A stretch of DNA of 64,000 bases from positions 558,001 through 622,000 of the forward strand of contig NZ_JADPKR010000013.1 of the NCBI RefSeq assembly GCF_023074055.1, given 5' to 3'. The stretch is from Bradyrhizobium sp. 141 (GTDB taxonomy: Bacteria; Pseudomonadota; Alphaproteobacteria; Rhizobiales; Xanthobacteraceae). The translations under genes were made by a program, and so were the position numbers. Positions 25,678-33,484 of the stretch are shown here, one piece after another (positions within the stretch are counted from its first letter, which is position 1; each line of letters begins with the position of its first letter). The notes beneath the pieces are model-generated. The model had not been told where the DNA came from. It saw nothing but the letters and a program-made list of their open reading frames with translations, and searched no databases.

Positions 25678-26823
25678 ATGCAGTTCGCTCTGAACGAGGA
25701 TCAGGTTGCGGTTCGCGACATGGCGTTGGCGTTTGCGGCCGAGAAGATCGCGCCGCACGCGCTGCGCTGGGACGAGGAGAAGCATTTTCCCGTCGACGTG
25801 ATGCGCGAGGCGGCAACGCTCGGCATGGGCGGCATCTACATCCGCGAGGATGTCGGCGGCTCCGCCATGACACGGTTCGACGCGGCGCTGATCTTTGAGG
25901 CGCTGGCAACGGGCTGCCCGACCACCTCGGCCTTCATCTCCATCCACAACATGGCGAGCTGGATGATCGATGCCTTCGGCAGCGACACCCAGCGTCACAC
26001 ATGGCTGCCAAAGCTCTGCACCATGGAGCTGATCGCGAGCTATTGCCTGACCGAGCCGGGCGCCGGCTCGGACGCGGCGGCGCTGCGCACCCGTGCGGTG
26101 CGTGATGGCGATCATTACGTCCTCAACGGCCAGAAGCAGTTTATTTCGGGCGCCGGCGGCACGGATCTGCTGGTCGCGATGGTCAGGACCGGAGGCGACG
26201 GTCCCGGCGGCATCTCGACCCTGGTCATCGACGGCAAGACGCCCGGTGTCTCCTTCGGCGCCAATGAGCGCAAGATGGGCTGGAACGCGCAGCCGACCCG
26301 CGCCGTCATGTTCGAGAACGCGCGCGTGCCGGTCGCCAATCGCCTCGGCGAGGAGGGCATCGGCTTCAAGATCGCGATGGCCGGTCTCGACGGCGGCCGC
26401 CTCAACATCACGGCGTGCTCGCTCGGTGGTGCGCAGACCGCGCTCGACAAGGCGCGCAGCTACATGAAGGAGCGCAAGGCGTTCGGAAAGCGGCTCGACG
26501 AATTCCAGGCGCTGCAATTCCGCCTTGCCGACATGGCGATCGAACTGGAGGCTGCTCGCACCTTTCTATGGCGCGCTGCGGCGGCGCTGGATCGGAAGGA
26601 TCCTGATGCCACCATGCTGTGTGCGATGGCCAAGCGGTTCGGCACCGACGTCGGCTTCGAGGTCGCCAACCACGCGCTGCAGCTTCATGGCGGCTATGGC
26701 TATCTCAGCGAATACGGCATCGAGAAGATCGTGCGCGATCTGCGCGTGCACCAGATCCTCGAAGGCACCAATGAAATCATGCGGCTCATCGTGGCGCGCA
26801 AACTGATCGAGGGCGCGCGATGA
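25678..26823 (+). CDS. isobutyryl-CoA dehydrogenase (acyl-CoA dehydrogenase family)
   Basis: 381 residues. Acyl-CoA dehydrogenase motifs are complete: YCLTEPGAGSDAAALRTRA (about residues 122-140, FAD/substrate), the R-K-A-F-G-K-R-L-D-E-F-Q-A-L-Q segment, and the C-terminal catalytic ILEGTNEIMRLIVAR with the canonical Glu. The length and its place between mmsA and a 3-hydroxyisobutyryl-CoA hydrolase point to isobutyryl-CoA to methacrylyl-CoA oxidation in valine breakdown. Short branched-chain specificity is inferred from context. The stop overlaps the next start (ATGA). Confidence 0.9.
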   Translation: MQFALNEDQVAVRDMALAFAAEKIAPHALRWDEEKHFPVDVMREAATLGMGGIYIREDVGGSAMTRFDAALIFEALATGCPTTSAFISIHNMASWMIDAFGSDTQRHTWLPKLCTMELIASYCLTEPGAGSDAAALRTRAVRDGDHYVLNGQKQFISGAGGTDLLVAMVRTGGDGPGGISTLVIDGKTPGVSFGANERKMGWNAQPTRAVMFENARVPVANRLGEEGIGFKIAMAGLDGGRLNITACSLGGAQTALDKARSYMKERKAFGKRLDEFQALQFRLADMAIELEAARTFLWRAAAALDRKDPDATMLCAMAKRFGTDVGFEVANHALQLHGGYGYLSEYGIEKIVRDLRVHQILEGTNEIMRLIVARKLIEGAR

Positions 26824-27887
26824 GTTCAGTGGAAGAGGGCGATCTGGTCGCCCGAATCGAGGGCGGCGCCGGCATCATCAGGCTCAACCGTCCCAAGGCG
26901 ATCAACGCCGTCACGCTGGAGATGTTTCGCGACATCGAGAAGGCGCTCGATCGCTTCGAGGCTGATCCTGATGTCGCCGTGATCCTGCTGGAGGGCGCCG
27001 GCGAGCGTGGGCTTTGCGCGGGTGGCGACATCCGCGCGCTCTGGGAAAGCTCGAAGGTCAATGGCGACCTCGGCAAAACCCTCTGGCGGGAAGAATACAT
27101 CCTCAACGCCCGCATCAAGACGTTTCCGAAGCCGTATGTCGCGTTCATGGACGGCATCGTGATGGGCGGCGGCGTCGGGCTCTCCGCCCATGCCAGCCAT
27201 CGCGTCGTCACCGAACGCACCAAGCTCGCAATGCCTGAGGTCGGGCTCGGCTTCTTCCCCGATGTCGGTGGCACCTTCCTGCTGTCGCGCTCGCCTGGCG
27301 AGATCGGTACTTACTTTGGCCTGACCGGCCAGACCATGAACGGGCCCGACGCGATCCACGCGAAATTCGCCGATGCCGTGGTGCCGGTGGCCAAATGGCC
27401 GGAGCTGCGCGAGGCGTTGACCAGGGTTCGCCAAGGCGTGACCGCGGCCGAGGTCAGCAAGCTCATCAACGGTGTTGCGACCGGCGAAACCGCCGGGCCG
27501 GTCGCCGCCAAGGAGCCGATCATCGATGCGCTGTTCGGCTTCGACCGCATGGAAGACATCTTCGCTGCGCTGAAGCGCGACGGCTCCGAGTTCGCGCTGG
27601 CCACGCTGAAGACGCTGAACGAAAAATCGCCGCGCGGCATGGTGGTGACGCTGAAACTGCTGCGACTGGCGCGGACCGCGTCGAGCCTGAAAGAGTGTCT
27701 GGTGCGCGAATACCGCGCCGCACTCGAGGTCTTCCGCAGCGATGATTTTCGCGAGGGCGTGCGCGCGGCCGTGATCGACAAGGACCGCAACCCGACCTGG
27801 TCGCCACGAGGTATCGAGGATGTGACGCCGCAGATGCTTGCACCGTATCTCGCCGAGATCGGCGCCGACGAGCTGAAGTTCAACTAA
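26820..27887 (+). CDS. 3-hydroxyisobutyryl-CoA hydrolase (HIBCH-like)
   Basis: 355 residues, starting in the ATGA overlap with the dehydrogenase. It is a crotonase-fold protein with INRPKAINAVTLEMFRDIEK-like start, the oxyanion segment GLCAGGDIRALW, and MDGIVMGGGVGLSAHASHR followed by MPEVGLGFFPDVGGTFLLSR, the hallmark of HIBCH rather than ordinary enoyl-CoA hydratases. The long C-terminal part (about residues 200-355) also fits. It hydrolyses 3-hydroxyisobutyryl-CoA to free 3-hydroxyisobutyrate, the substrate of the next gene product, and so keeps toxic methacrylyl-CoA low. A dedicated methacrylyl-CoA hydratase is not obvious in the operon. Confidence 0.9.
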   Translation: MSSVEEGDLVARIEGGAGIIRLNRPKAINAVTLEMFRDIEKALDRFEADPDVAVILLEGAGERGLCAGGDIRALWESSKVNGDLGKTLWREEYILNARIKTFPKPYVAFMDGIVMGGGVGLSAHASHRVVTERTKLAMPEVGLGFFPDVGGTFLLSRSPGEIGTYFGLTGQTMNGPDAIHAKFADAVVPVAKWPELREALTRVRQGVTAAEVSKLINGVATGETAGPVAAKEPIIDALFGFDRMEDIFAALKRDGSEFALATLKTLNEKSPRGMVVTLKLLRLARTASSLKECLVREYRAALEVFRSDDFREGVRAAVIDKDRNPTWSPRGIEDVTPQMLAPYLAEIGADELKFN

Positions 27888-27912
27888 CAACGCGACAGCG
27901 GAGGAAACGACA

Positions 27913-28800
27913 ATGGCCACGATCGCATTCATTGGTCTGGGCAACATGGGCGGCCCGATGGCCGCCAATCTGGTCAAGGCCGGCCACAAGGTGGTGGCGT
28001 TCGATCTCGTCGAGGCCTCGCGCGCGCAAGCCAAGGCCGACGGTGCCGGCATCGCCGACAGCGCGCCCGGCGCGGTGAAGGGCGCCGATGTCGTCGTCAC
28101 CATGCTGCCGGCTGGCAAGCATGTGCTCGGCGTCTGGAACGAGGTCGTGCCCGCGATGGCCAAGGGCGCGCTGATCATCGATAGCTCCACCATCGACGTC
28201 GAGAGCTCGCGGCAGGCGCATGCGCTGGCGGCGAAGCACGGCGTGCTTTCGATCGACGCACCGGTCTCCGGCGGCACCGGCGGTGCCAAGGGCGCGACGC
28301 TCACCTTCATGTGCGGCGGCGAGGAGAAGGCATTTGCCGCGGCCAAGGCGGTGCTGGAGAACATGGGCAAGAAGATCGTGCATTGCGGCGGCGGCGGCGC
28401 GGGCCAGGCGGCCAAGATCTGCAACAACATGATCCTCGGCATCTCCATGATTGCGGTCAGCGAGGCGTTTGCGCTTGGCGAGAAGCTCGGTCTTTCGCAT
28501 CAGGCACTGTTCGACGTCGCCTCGACCTCGTCGGGCCAGTGCTGGTCGCTGACGACCTATTGCCCGGTGCCGGGCCCGGTGCCAACTTCGCCGGCGAACA
28601 ACGACTACAAGCCGGGCTTCGCCTCGGCGCTGATGGTGAAGGATTTGACGCTGGCTCAGGACGCGGCGAAGGCTGCCGGCGCTGCGACGCCGCTCGGCAA
28701 GCATGCGCAGGAGATTTATCAGTCTTTCGACGCAGCCGGCCAGGGTGGGGTGGATTTTTCCGGAATTATCAAGCACGTTCGCAGCCTCGCTGGAAAATAG
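27913..28800 (+). CDS. mmsB: 3-hydroxyisobutyrate dehydrogenase
   Basis: 295 residues, preceded by a good GGAGG. The N-terminal Rossmann fold starts at once with IAFIGLGNMGGPMAANLVKAGHKVVAFD; the substrate motif DAPVSGGTGGAKGATLTFMCGG and the catalytic Lys in GGGGAGQAAKICNNMILGISM (about residue 170) are present. These are the signatures of the beta-hydroxyacid dehydrogenase family. It oxidises 3-hydroxyisobutyrate to methylmalonate semialdehyde with NAD, which MmsA then consumes. Position and order make the valine assignment firm. Confidence 0.95.
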   Translation: MATIAFIGLGNMGGPMAANLVKAGHKVVAFDLVEASRAQAKADGAGIADSAPGAVKGADVVVTMLPAGKHVLGVWNEVVPAMAKGALIIDSSTIDVESSRQAHALAAKHGVLSIDAPVSGGTGGAKGATLTFMCGGEEKAFAAAKAVLENMGKKIVHCGGGGAGQAAKICNNMILGISMIAVSEAFALGEKLGLSHQALFDVASTSSGQCWSLTTYCPVPGPVPTSPANNDYKPGFASALMVKDLTLAQDAAKAAGAATPLGKHAQEIYQSFDAAGQGGVDFSGIIKHVRSLAGK

Positions 28801-28809
28801 CGAGGCTTC

Positions 28810-28898
28810 GTAGCCCGGATGGAGCGAAGCGAAATCCGGGATAGCTCCCTCGTTTGGCGCGACGGGCCCCGGATTGCGCTTCGCTCCATCCGGGCTAC
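28810..28898. repeat. palindromic repeat, 'gtagcccggatggagcgaagc' family, copy 1
   Basis: gtagcccggatggagcgaag (from 28810) is the inverted counterpart of cttcgctccatccgggctac (to 28898), with inner arms aatccggg and ccccggatt. Copies with the same arms lie at 44631-44698 and 62279-62382. This one begins ten bases after the mmsB stop. Confidence 0.88.
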
Positions 28899-28928
28899 GC
28901 TCGAAGATCAATTCGAGGGGCTCGGACC

Positions 28929-30647
28929 ATGACGACATTTCAGGATGCGCGCGCGTTTCTGCTGAAGCACCGCACGGATTACGAGACGGCGGTTAGGGAT
29001 TTCCGCTGGCCCGATCCTGGTCCGTTCAACTGGGCGCGCGACTGGTTTGATGCCGAACTGGCGGCGAATCCAGACAGCAAGGACCGCCCCGCGCTCTGGA
29101 TTGTCGATGCCGCACAGGACAAACAGACAAAACTCTCTTTCGCGGCGCTCGCGAAGCGCTCCAATCAGGTTGCCAACTTCCTCCGCGCGCAGGGCCTGAA
29201 GCGCGGCGACCATCTTCTGCTGCTGCTCGGCAACGTGGTTCCGCTGTGGGAGACGATGCTGGCGGCGATGAAGCTCGGCGTCGTCGTGATCCCCGCGACC
29301 ACGCTGCTCACGGCGGACGAGCTGCGCGACCGGCTCGATCGCGGCAAGGCGAAGGCGGTGGTTGCCGCGCAAGATCAGGTCGCGAAATTCGCAAGCCTTG
29401 GCGCGGAGAACGTCGTTCGCATCGTGGTCGGCACCGCCTCCGACGGATGGCTTTCATACGACGATGCAACGAAGGCTTCGGAGAGTTTTAGCGCCGACGG
29501 CCCGACCAACGCCGACGACCCCATGCTGCTCTATTTTACCTCGGGGACGACGGCGAAACCGAAGCTCGTCCGGCACAGCCAGCGCAGCTATCCCGTCGGG
29601 CACCTGTCGACCATGTACTGGATCGGGCTGAAACCCGGCGACGTCCATCTCAACATCTCCTCGCCCGGCTGGGCCAAGCATGCCTGGAGCTGCTTCTTCG
29701 CGCCGTGGAATGCGGGCGCCACCGTGTTCGTCGTCAACCAGCCGCGCTTCGACGCCAAGGGGCTGCTTGCCACCATCGGCCGCTGTGGCGTCACCACGCT
29801 GTGCGCGCCGCCGACGGTGTGGCGGCTGTTCATCCAGGAGAATCTCGCATCGTTCAAGGTGGTCTTGCGCGAGGTCTGCGGTGCCGGCGAGCCGCTGAAC
29901 CCTGAAGTGATCGACCAGGTGCGGGCGGCCTGGGGCCTGACCATCCGCGACGGATATGGCCAGACCGAAACCACCGCGCTGGCCGGCAATTCGCCGGGCC
30001 AGAAGATCAAAATCGGCTCGATGGGCCGGCCGCTGCCGGGCTATCGCGTGCAGATCAGCGACGCCGACGGCAACCCCGCGCGGGAAGGCGAGGTCTCCCT
30101 GGTGCTCGGCTCCGAGCGGCCCGCCGGCCTGATGCAGGGCTATCAGGGTGAGGACGGCAAGCTGTCTGGCGCCGAAGGCGAGCTGTATCGCAGTGGCGAT
30201 GTCGTGTTCGAGGACGAGGAGGGCTATCTCACCTTCGTCGGCCGTTCCGACGACGTGTTCAAATCGTCGGATTATCGCATCAGCCCGTTCGAGCTCGAGA
30301 GCGTGTTGCTAGAGCACGAGCTCGTCGCGGAAGCCGCGGTCGTGCCGAGCCCGGACCCGATCCGCCTCGCTGTCCCCAAAGCGTTCGTGCTGCTGACGTC
30401 GGGCGCCGAGCGCTCGCCGGAGACGGCGCTGTCGATCTTCAAGCATCTGCACGCCCGCCTTGCGCCGTTCAAGCGGATCCGCCGCCTCGAAATCGTCACG
30501 GAACTGCCGAAGACGATCTCTGGCAAAATCCGCCGGGTCCAGCTACGCAGGCTCGAACGCGACGATGATCGCAATGATCCGCTACGCGGCCGGGAATTCC
30601 GCGAGGAGGATTTTCCCGAGCTGCCGAAAACACGGAGTGAGACCTAA
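28929..30647 (+). CDS. AMP-forming acyl-CoA synthetase
   Basis: 572 residues from the ATG at 28929; the upstream in-frame extension runs through a repeat and is rejected. The adenylate-forming motifs are the P-loop LLYFTSGTTAKPKLVRHS (about residues 198-216), IRDGYGQTETTALAG (about 338-352), YRSGDVVFEDEEGYLTFVGRSDDVFKSSDYRISPFE, and the A10 Lys in PKTISGKIRRVQLR. It resembles medium-chain or aromatic acyl-CoA ligases (ACSM/benzoate type). The product activates a carboxylic acid for the MaoC and dehydrogenase encoded next. The exact acid is unknown. Confidence 0.88.
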   Translation: MTTFQDARAFLLKHRTDYETAVRDFRWPDPGPFNWARDWFDAELAANPDSKDRPALWIVDAAQDKQTKLSFAALAKRSNQVANFLRAQGLKRGDHLLLLLGNVVPLWETMLAAMKLGVVVIPATTLLTADELRDRLDRGKAKAVVAAQDQVAKFASLGAENVVRIVVGTASDGWLSYDDATKASESFSADGPTNADDPMLLYFTSGTTAKPKLVRHSQRSYPVGHLSTMYWIGLKPGDVHLNISSPGWAKHAWSCFFAPWNAGATVFVVNQPRFDAKGLLATIGRCGVTTLCAPPTVWRLFIQENLASFKVVLREVCGAGEPLNPEVIDQVRAAWGLTIRDGYGQTETTALAGNSPGQKIKIGSMGRPLPGYRVQISDADGNPAREGEVSLVLGSERPAGLMQGYQGEDGKLSGAEGELYRSGDVVFEDEEGYLTFVGRSDDVFKSSDYRISPFELESVLLEHELVAEAAVVPSPDPIRLAVPKAFVLLTSGAERSPETALSIFKHLHARLAPFKRIRRLEIVTELPKTISGKIRRVQLRRLERDDDRNDPLRGREFREEDFPELPKTRSET

Positions 30648-31127
30648 GTGAACCAAATCTGGAAGTCGCCGCCGATCACGCTGGAGGCCTATCAAGCCCT
30701 GGTCGGCAAGGAGATCGGCGTATCGTCCTGGCACCTGATCGACCAGCCCCGCATCGACACCTATGCCGACGTGACCGAGGATCATCAGTTCATCCATGTC
30801 GATCCCGAGCGCGCCAAGAAGGAAACCGCCTTCGGCACCACCATCGCGCATGGCTTCCTGACGATGTCGATGTTGTCAGTGATGTCCTACGAAGTGATGC
30901 CGGCGATTGCGGGTACCACGATGGGCGTCAATTACGGTTTCGACAAACTGCGCTTCATCTCGCCGGTGCGCTCGGGCAAGCGCGTCCGCGGCCGCTTCGT
31001 GCTGGCGGAAGCCAAGCTGCGCAAGCCGAATGAATTGCAGTCCCGCACCAACGTGACCGTGGAGATCGAAGGCGAGGACAAGCCGGCGCTGGTCGCGGAA
31101 TGGCTGGGGCTGATCTATTTCGCGTAG
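30648..31127 (+). CDS. MaoC-family (R)-specific enoyl-CoA hydratase
   Basis: 159 residues from a GTG that immediately follows the synthetase stop, so translation is probably coupled. The MaoC hotdog has the hydratase-2 motif YADVTEDHQFIHVDPERAKK (Asp/His dyad, about residues 42-61) and FGTTIAHGFLTMSML. These proteins hydrate trans-2-enoyl-CoA to (R)-3-hydroxyacyl-CoA. The next gene encodes an MFE-2-like dehydrogenase that could take that product on, so the two resemble the separate halves of peroxisomal multifunctional enzyme 2. Confidence 0.9.
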   Translation: MNQIWKSPPITLEAYQALVGKEIGVSSWHLIDQPRIDTYADVTEDHQFIHVDPERAKKETAFGTTIAHGFLTMSMLSVMSYEVMPAIAGTTMGVNYGFDKLRFISPVRSGKRVRGRFVLAEAKLRKPNELQSRTNVTVEIEGEDKPALVAEWLGLIYFA

Positions 31128-31198
31128 GCCCGAGGCGTCGTTGCCGGGCTTGACCCGGCCATCCATCGCTGGTCAAAAGCTGACAAAAGTCGGGGCTT

Positions 31199-31328
31199 CC
31201 CTCTCCCCTTGCGGGAGAGGGTGCCTCGCGAAGCGAGGCGGGTGAGGGGTCTCTTTCCGCGAGCGCATCTGTTGCGAGAGACCCCTCATCCGGCGCTTCG
31301 CGCCACCTTCTCCCGCAAGGGGAGAAGG
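31199..31328. repeat. long inverted repeat, 'ctccccttgcgggag' type
   Basis: The left half (31199-31253) contains ctctccccttgcgggagag and a gcctcgcgaagcgaggc hairpin, then gtgaggggtctct. The right half (31278-31328) mirrors it with agagacccctcat, ggcgcttcgcgcc and ttctcccgcaaggggagaa. The total is about 130 bp, each half able to fold alone or with the other. A shorter 'ccgggcttgacccgg' fragment precedes it (about 31144-31159), similar to the element at 40174-40256. Confidence 0.85.
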
Positions 31329-31349
31329 AAGAAGAGCAGGAACTGCACA

Positions 31350-32267
31350 ATGGCAATCAGGTTCGACGGACGCGTCGCCATCGTCACCGGCGCGGGCAAT
31401 GGTCTCGGTAAAGCGCATGCGCTGGGACTGGCCAGCCGCGGCGCGAAAGTCGTGGTCAATGATTTCGGCGGCGCGCGTGACGGCAGCGGTGGCTCGCTGT
31501 CGCCGGCCGAAGCGGTGGTCGAGGAGATCCGCAAAGCGGGCGGTACCGCGATGGCCGACGGCGCCGACGTCTCGAATTTCGAGCAGGTCACCGCCATGGT
31601 CGAGCGCGCCACCAAGGAGTGGGGCAGTGTCGACCTCTTGTGCGCCAATGCCGGCATCCTGCGCGACAAGTCGTTCGGCAAGATGGAAGCGGCCGATTTC
31701 CAGAAGGTGCTCGACGTGCATCTCGTCGGCACCTTCTATTGCTGCAAGGCGGCCTGGGCCGGCATGCGCGACCGGAATTACGGCCGCATCGTGCTGACTA
31801 CGTCGTCCTCCGGCCTCTACGGCAATTTCGGCCAGGCCAATTACGGTGCGGCGAAATCCGGCATGGTCGGCCTGATGAACGTGCTCGCCGAGGAAGGCCG
31901 CAAGACCGACATCCGCGTCAACATCATCTCGCCGACGGCGGCGACCCGCATGACCGAAGAGCTGCTGCCGCCGCAGGCGCTGCAGCTAATGAAGCCGAAC
32001 GCGATCACGCCCGCGGTCGAGTACATGCTGAGCGAGGACGCGCCGACCCGCACCATCATGGGCGCCGGCGCCGGCTCCTTCGCCGTGATCAAGATCATGG
32101 AGAGCGAAGGCATCAACCTGCCGGAGTCCGATTGGACGCCGGACGCGATCGCCGCGCATTTCACTGAGATCAGCGACATGTCGAAGGCCAAGGCGCTCAC
32201 GGGTGCGTTCGAGCAGACGCAGAAATACGTGGCGCAGGCCGCGGCGCGGGCGGGGATCAAGCTCTGA
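31350..32267 (+). CDS. short-chain dehydrogenase, MFE-2-like 3-hydroxyacyl-CoA dehydrogenase
   Basis: 305 residues from the ATG at 31350; the upstream in-frame part is repeat. The SDR cofactor motif TGAGNGLGKAHALGLASRG (about residues 13-31), NDFGGARDGSGG, CANAGILRDKSFGKM and the catalytic Tyr-Lys in ANYGAAKSGMVGLMN are all present. The insertion DFGGARDGSGGSLSPAEAVVEEI is characteristic of (3R)-hydroxyacyl-CoA dehydrogenase domains of peroxisomal MFE-2. With the MaoC gene it could run an (R)-specific beta-oxidation cycle. The C-terminal 70 residues exceed the core SDR length, as in MFE-2 relatives. Confidence 0.88.
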   Translation: MAIRFDGRVAIVTGAGNGLGKAHALGLASRGAKVVVNDFGGARDGSGGSLSPAEAVVEEIRKAGGTAMADGADVSNFEQVTAMVERATKEWGSVDLLCANAGILRDKSFGKMEAADFQKVLDVHLVGTFYCCKAAWAGMRDRNYGRIVLTTSSSGLYGNFGQANYGAAKSGMVGLMNVLAEEGRKTDIRVNIISPTAATRMTEELLPPQALQLMKPNAITPAVEYMLSEDAPTRTIMGAGAGSFAVIKIMESEGINLPESDWTPDAIAAHFTEISDMSKAKALTGAFEQTQKYVAQAAARAGIKL

Positions 32268-33484
32268 CAGCCGTCGCCGTCATCGGCGCAGGTCCGGCCG
32301 GGTTGATGGCGGCGGAGGTGCTGGCGCGGGGTGGCGCCCGCGTCACCGTCTATGACGCGATGCCGTCCGCCGGCCGCAAATTCCTGATGGCGGGCCGGGG
32401 CGGGCTCAATCTCACCCACAGCGAGCCGCTGCCGCTATTCATGGCGCGATATCGCGAGGCCGCACTGAGGCTGCAAGCCGCGATTGAGGCGTTTTCGCCT
32501 GAGGCGTTGCGTGCGTGGAGCGAAGCGCTGGGCGAGCCGACCTTCGTCGGCACCAGCGGCCGGGTGTTTCCGAAAGCGTTCAAGGCCTCGCCCTTGCTGC
32601 GGGCCTGGCTGCGGCGCCTCGACGCCAGCGGTGTGCGATTTGCCTTCCGGCATCGCTGGACCGGATGGGACGGCGAGGGGCGGCTGCTGTTTCGAACACC
32701 GGATGGCGAGGCGGCCGTCGTCGCCAACGCCACGGTCCTCGCGCTCGGCGGCGCGAGCTGGCCGCGGCTCGGGTCGGATGGCGGCTGGGTCGAACGCCTC
32801 GCGGCAAGAGGCGTCGTCATCTCAAAACTGCGGCCAGCCAATTCCGGTTTCATCGTCGCGTGGTCCGACGTCTTCCGTGATCGCTTCGAGGGGCAGCCGC
32901 TCAAGGGCGTGGCGCTGACGGTTGGTGCACACACGGTGCGCGGCGAAGCGATGATCACGCGGGGCGGCATCGAAGGCGGCGCGATCTACGCGCTGTCGGC
33001 GGAGTTGCGGGAGGCGGTGCTGGGTCTCGGGCAGGCCACGCTGATGATCGCATTGCGGCCCGACCTCGACGCCGCCGCTCTGACGACGCGGCTATCAGGC
33101 ACGCGCGGCAAGCAATCGCTGGCGAACTTCCTGCGCAAGGCAGCGCAATTGTCGCCGGTCGGCATCGGCCTGATGCAGGAGGCCGCCATCGCCTCCGGCC
33201 GGCCGCTGGCCACGTTCTTGCCGGCCGAGCTTGCGCATCTGGTGAACGCAATCCCCGTTCAGCTCACGGGCGTGGCGCCGATCGAGCGCGCGATCTCGAC
33301 CGCGGGTGGGATTAAGTTCGACGAGCTCGACGACAACTTCATGCTGCGCAAGCAGCCGGGCGTGTTCGCTGCCGGCGAGATGCTGGACTGGGAAGCACCA
33401 ACGGGCGGCTATCTGCTGCAGGCATCGTTCGCGACGGGTGCTGCTGCGGCCAAGGGCGTGCTGCGTTGGCTGGGGTCCTCCTGA
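32264..33484 (+). CDS. HI0933/BaiN-like flavoprotein (TIGR03862 type) with apparent CTG start
   Basis: 406 residues if begun at CTG 32264. The dinucleotide-binding motif AVAVIGAGPAGLMAAEVLA lies upstream of the first in-frame TTG and ATG (32303, 32306), so those starts would delete it; no ATG, GTG or TTG exists between that motif and the previous gene's body. CTG 32264 overlaps the previous stop as CTGA, the same geometry as ATGA couplings elsewhere here. Family motifs follow: AGRKFLMAGRGGLNLTHSE, GTSGRVFPKAFKASPLLRAW and TAGGIKFDELDDNFMLRKQPGVFAAGEMLDWEAPTGGYLLQ (in pieces). The function in the family is unknown. Confidence 0.75.
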   Translation: MTAVAVIGAGPAGLMAAEVLARGGARVTVYDAMPSAGRKFLMAGRGGLNLTHSEPLPLFMARYREAALRLQAAIEAFSPEALRAWSEALGEPTFVGTSGRVFPKAFKASPLLRAWLRRLDASGVRFAFRHRWTGWDGEGRLLFRTPDGEAAVVANATVLALGGASWPRLGSDGGWVERLAARGVVISKLRPANSGFIVAWSDVFRDRFEGQPLKGVALTVGAHTVRGEAMITRGGIEGGAIYALSAELREAVLGLGQATLMIALRPDLDAAALTTRLSGTRGKQSLANFLRKAAQLSPVGIGLMQEAAIASGRPLATFLPAELAHLVNAIPVQLTGVAPIERAISTAGGIKFDELDDNFMLRKQPGVFAAGEMLDWEAPTGGYLLQASFATGAAAAKGVLRWLGSS

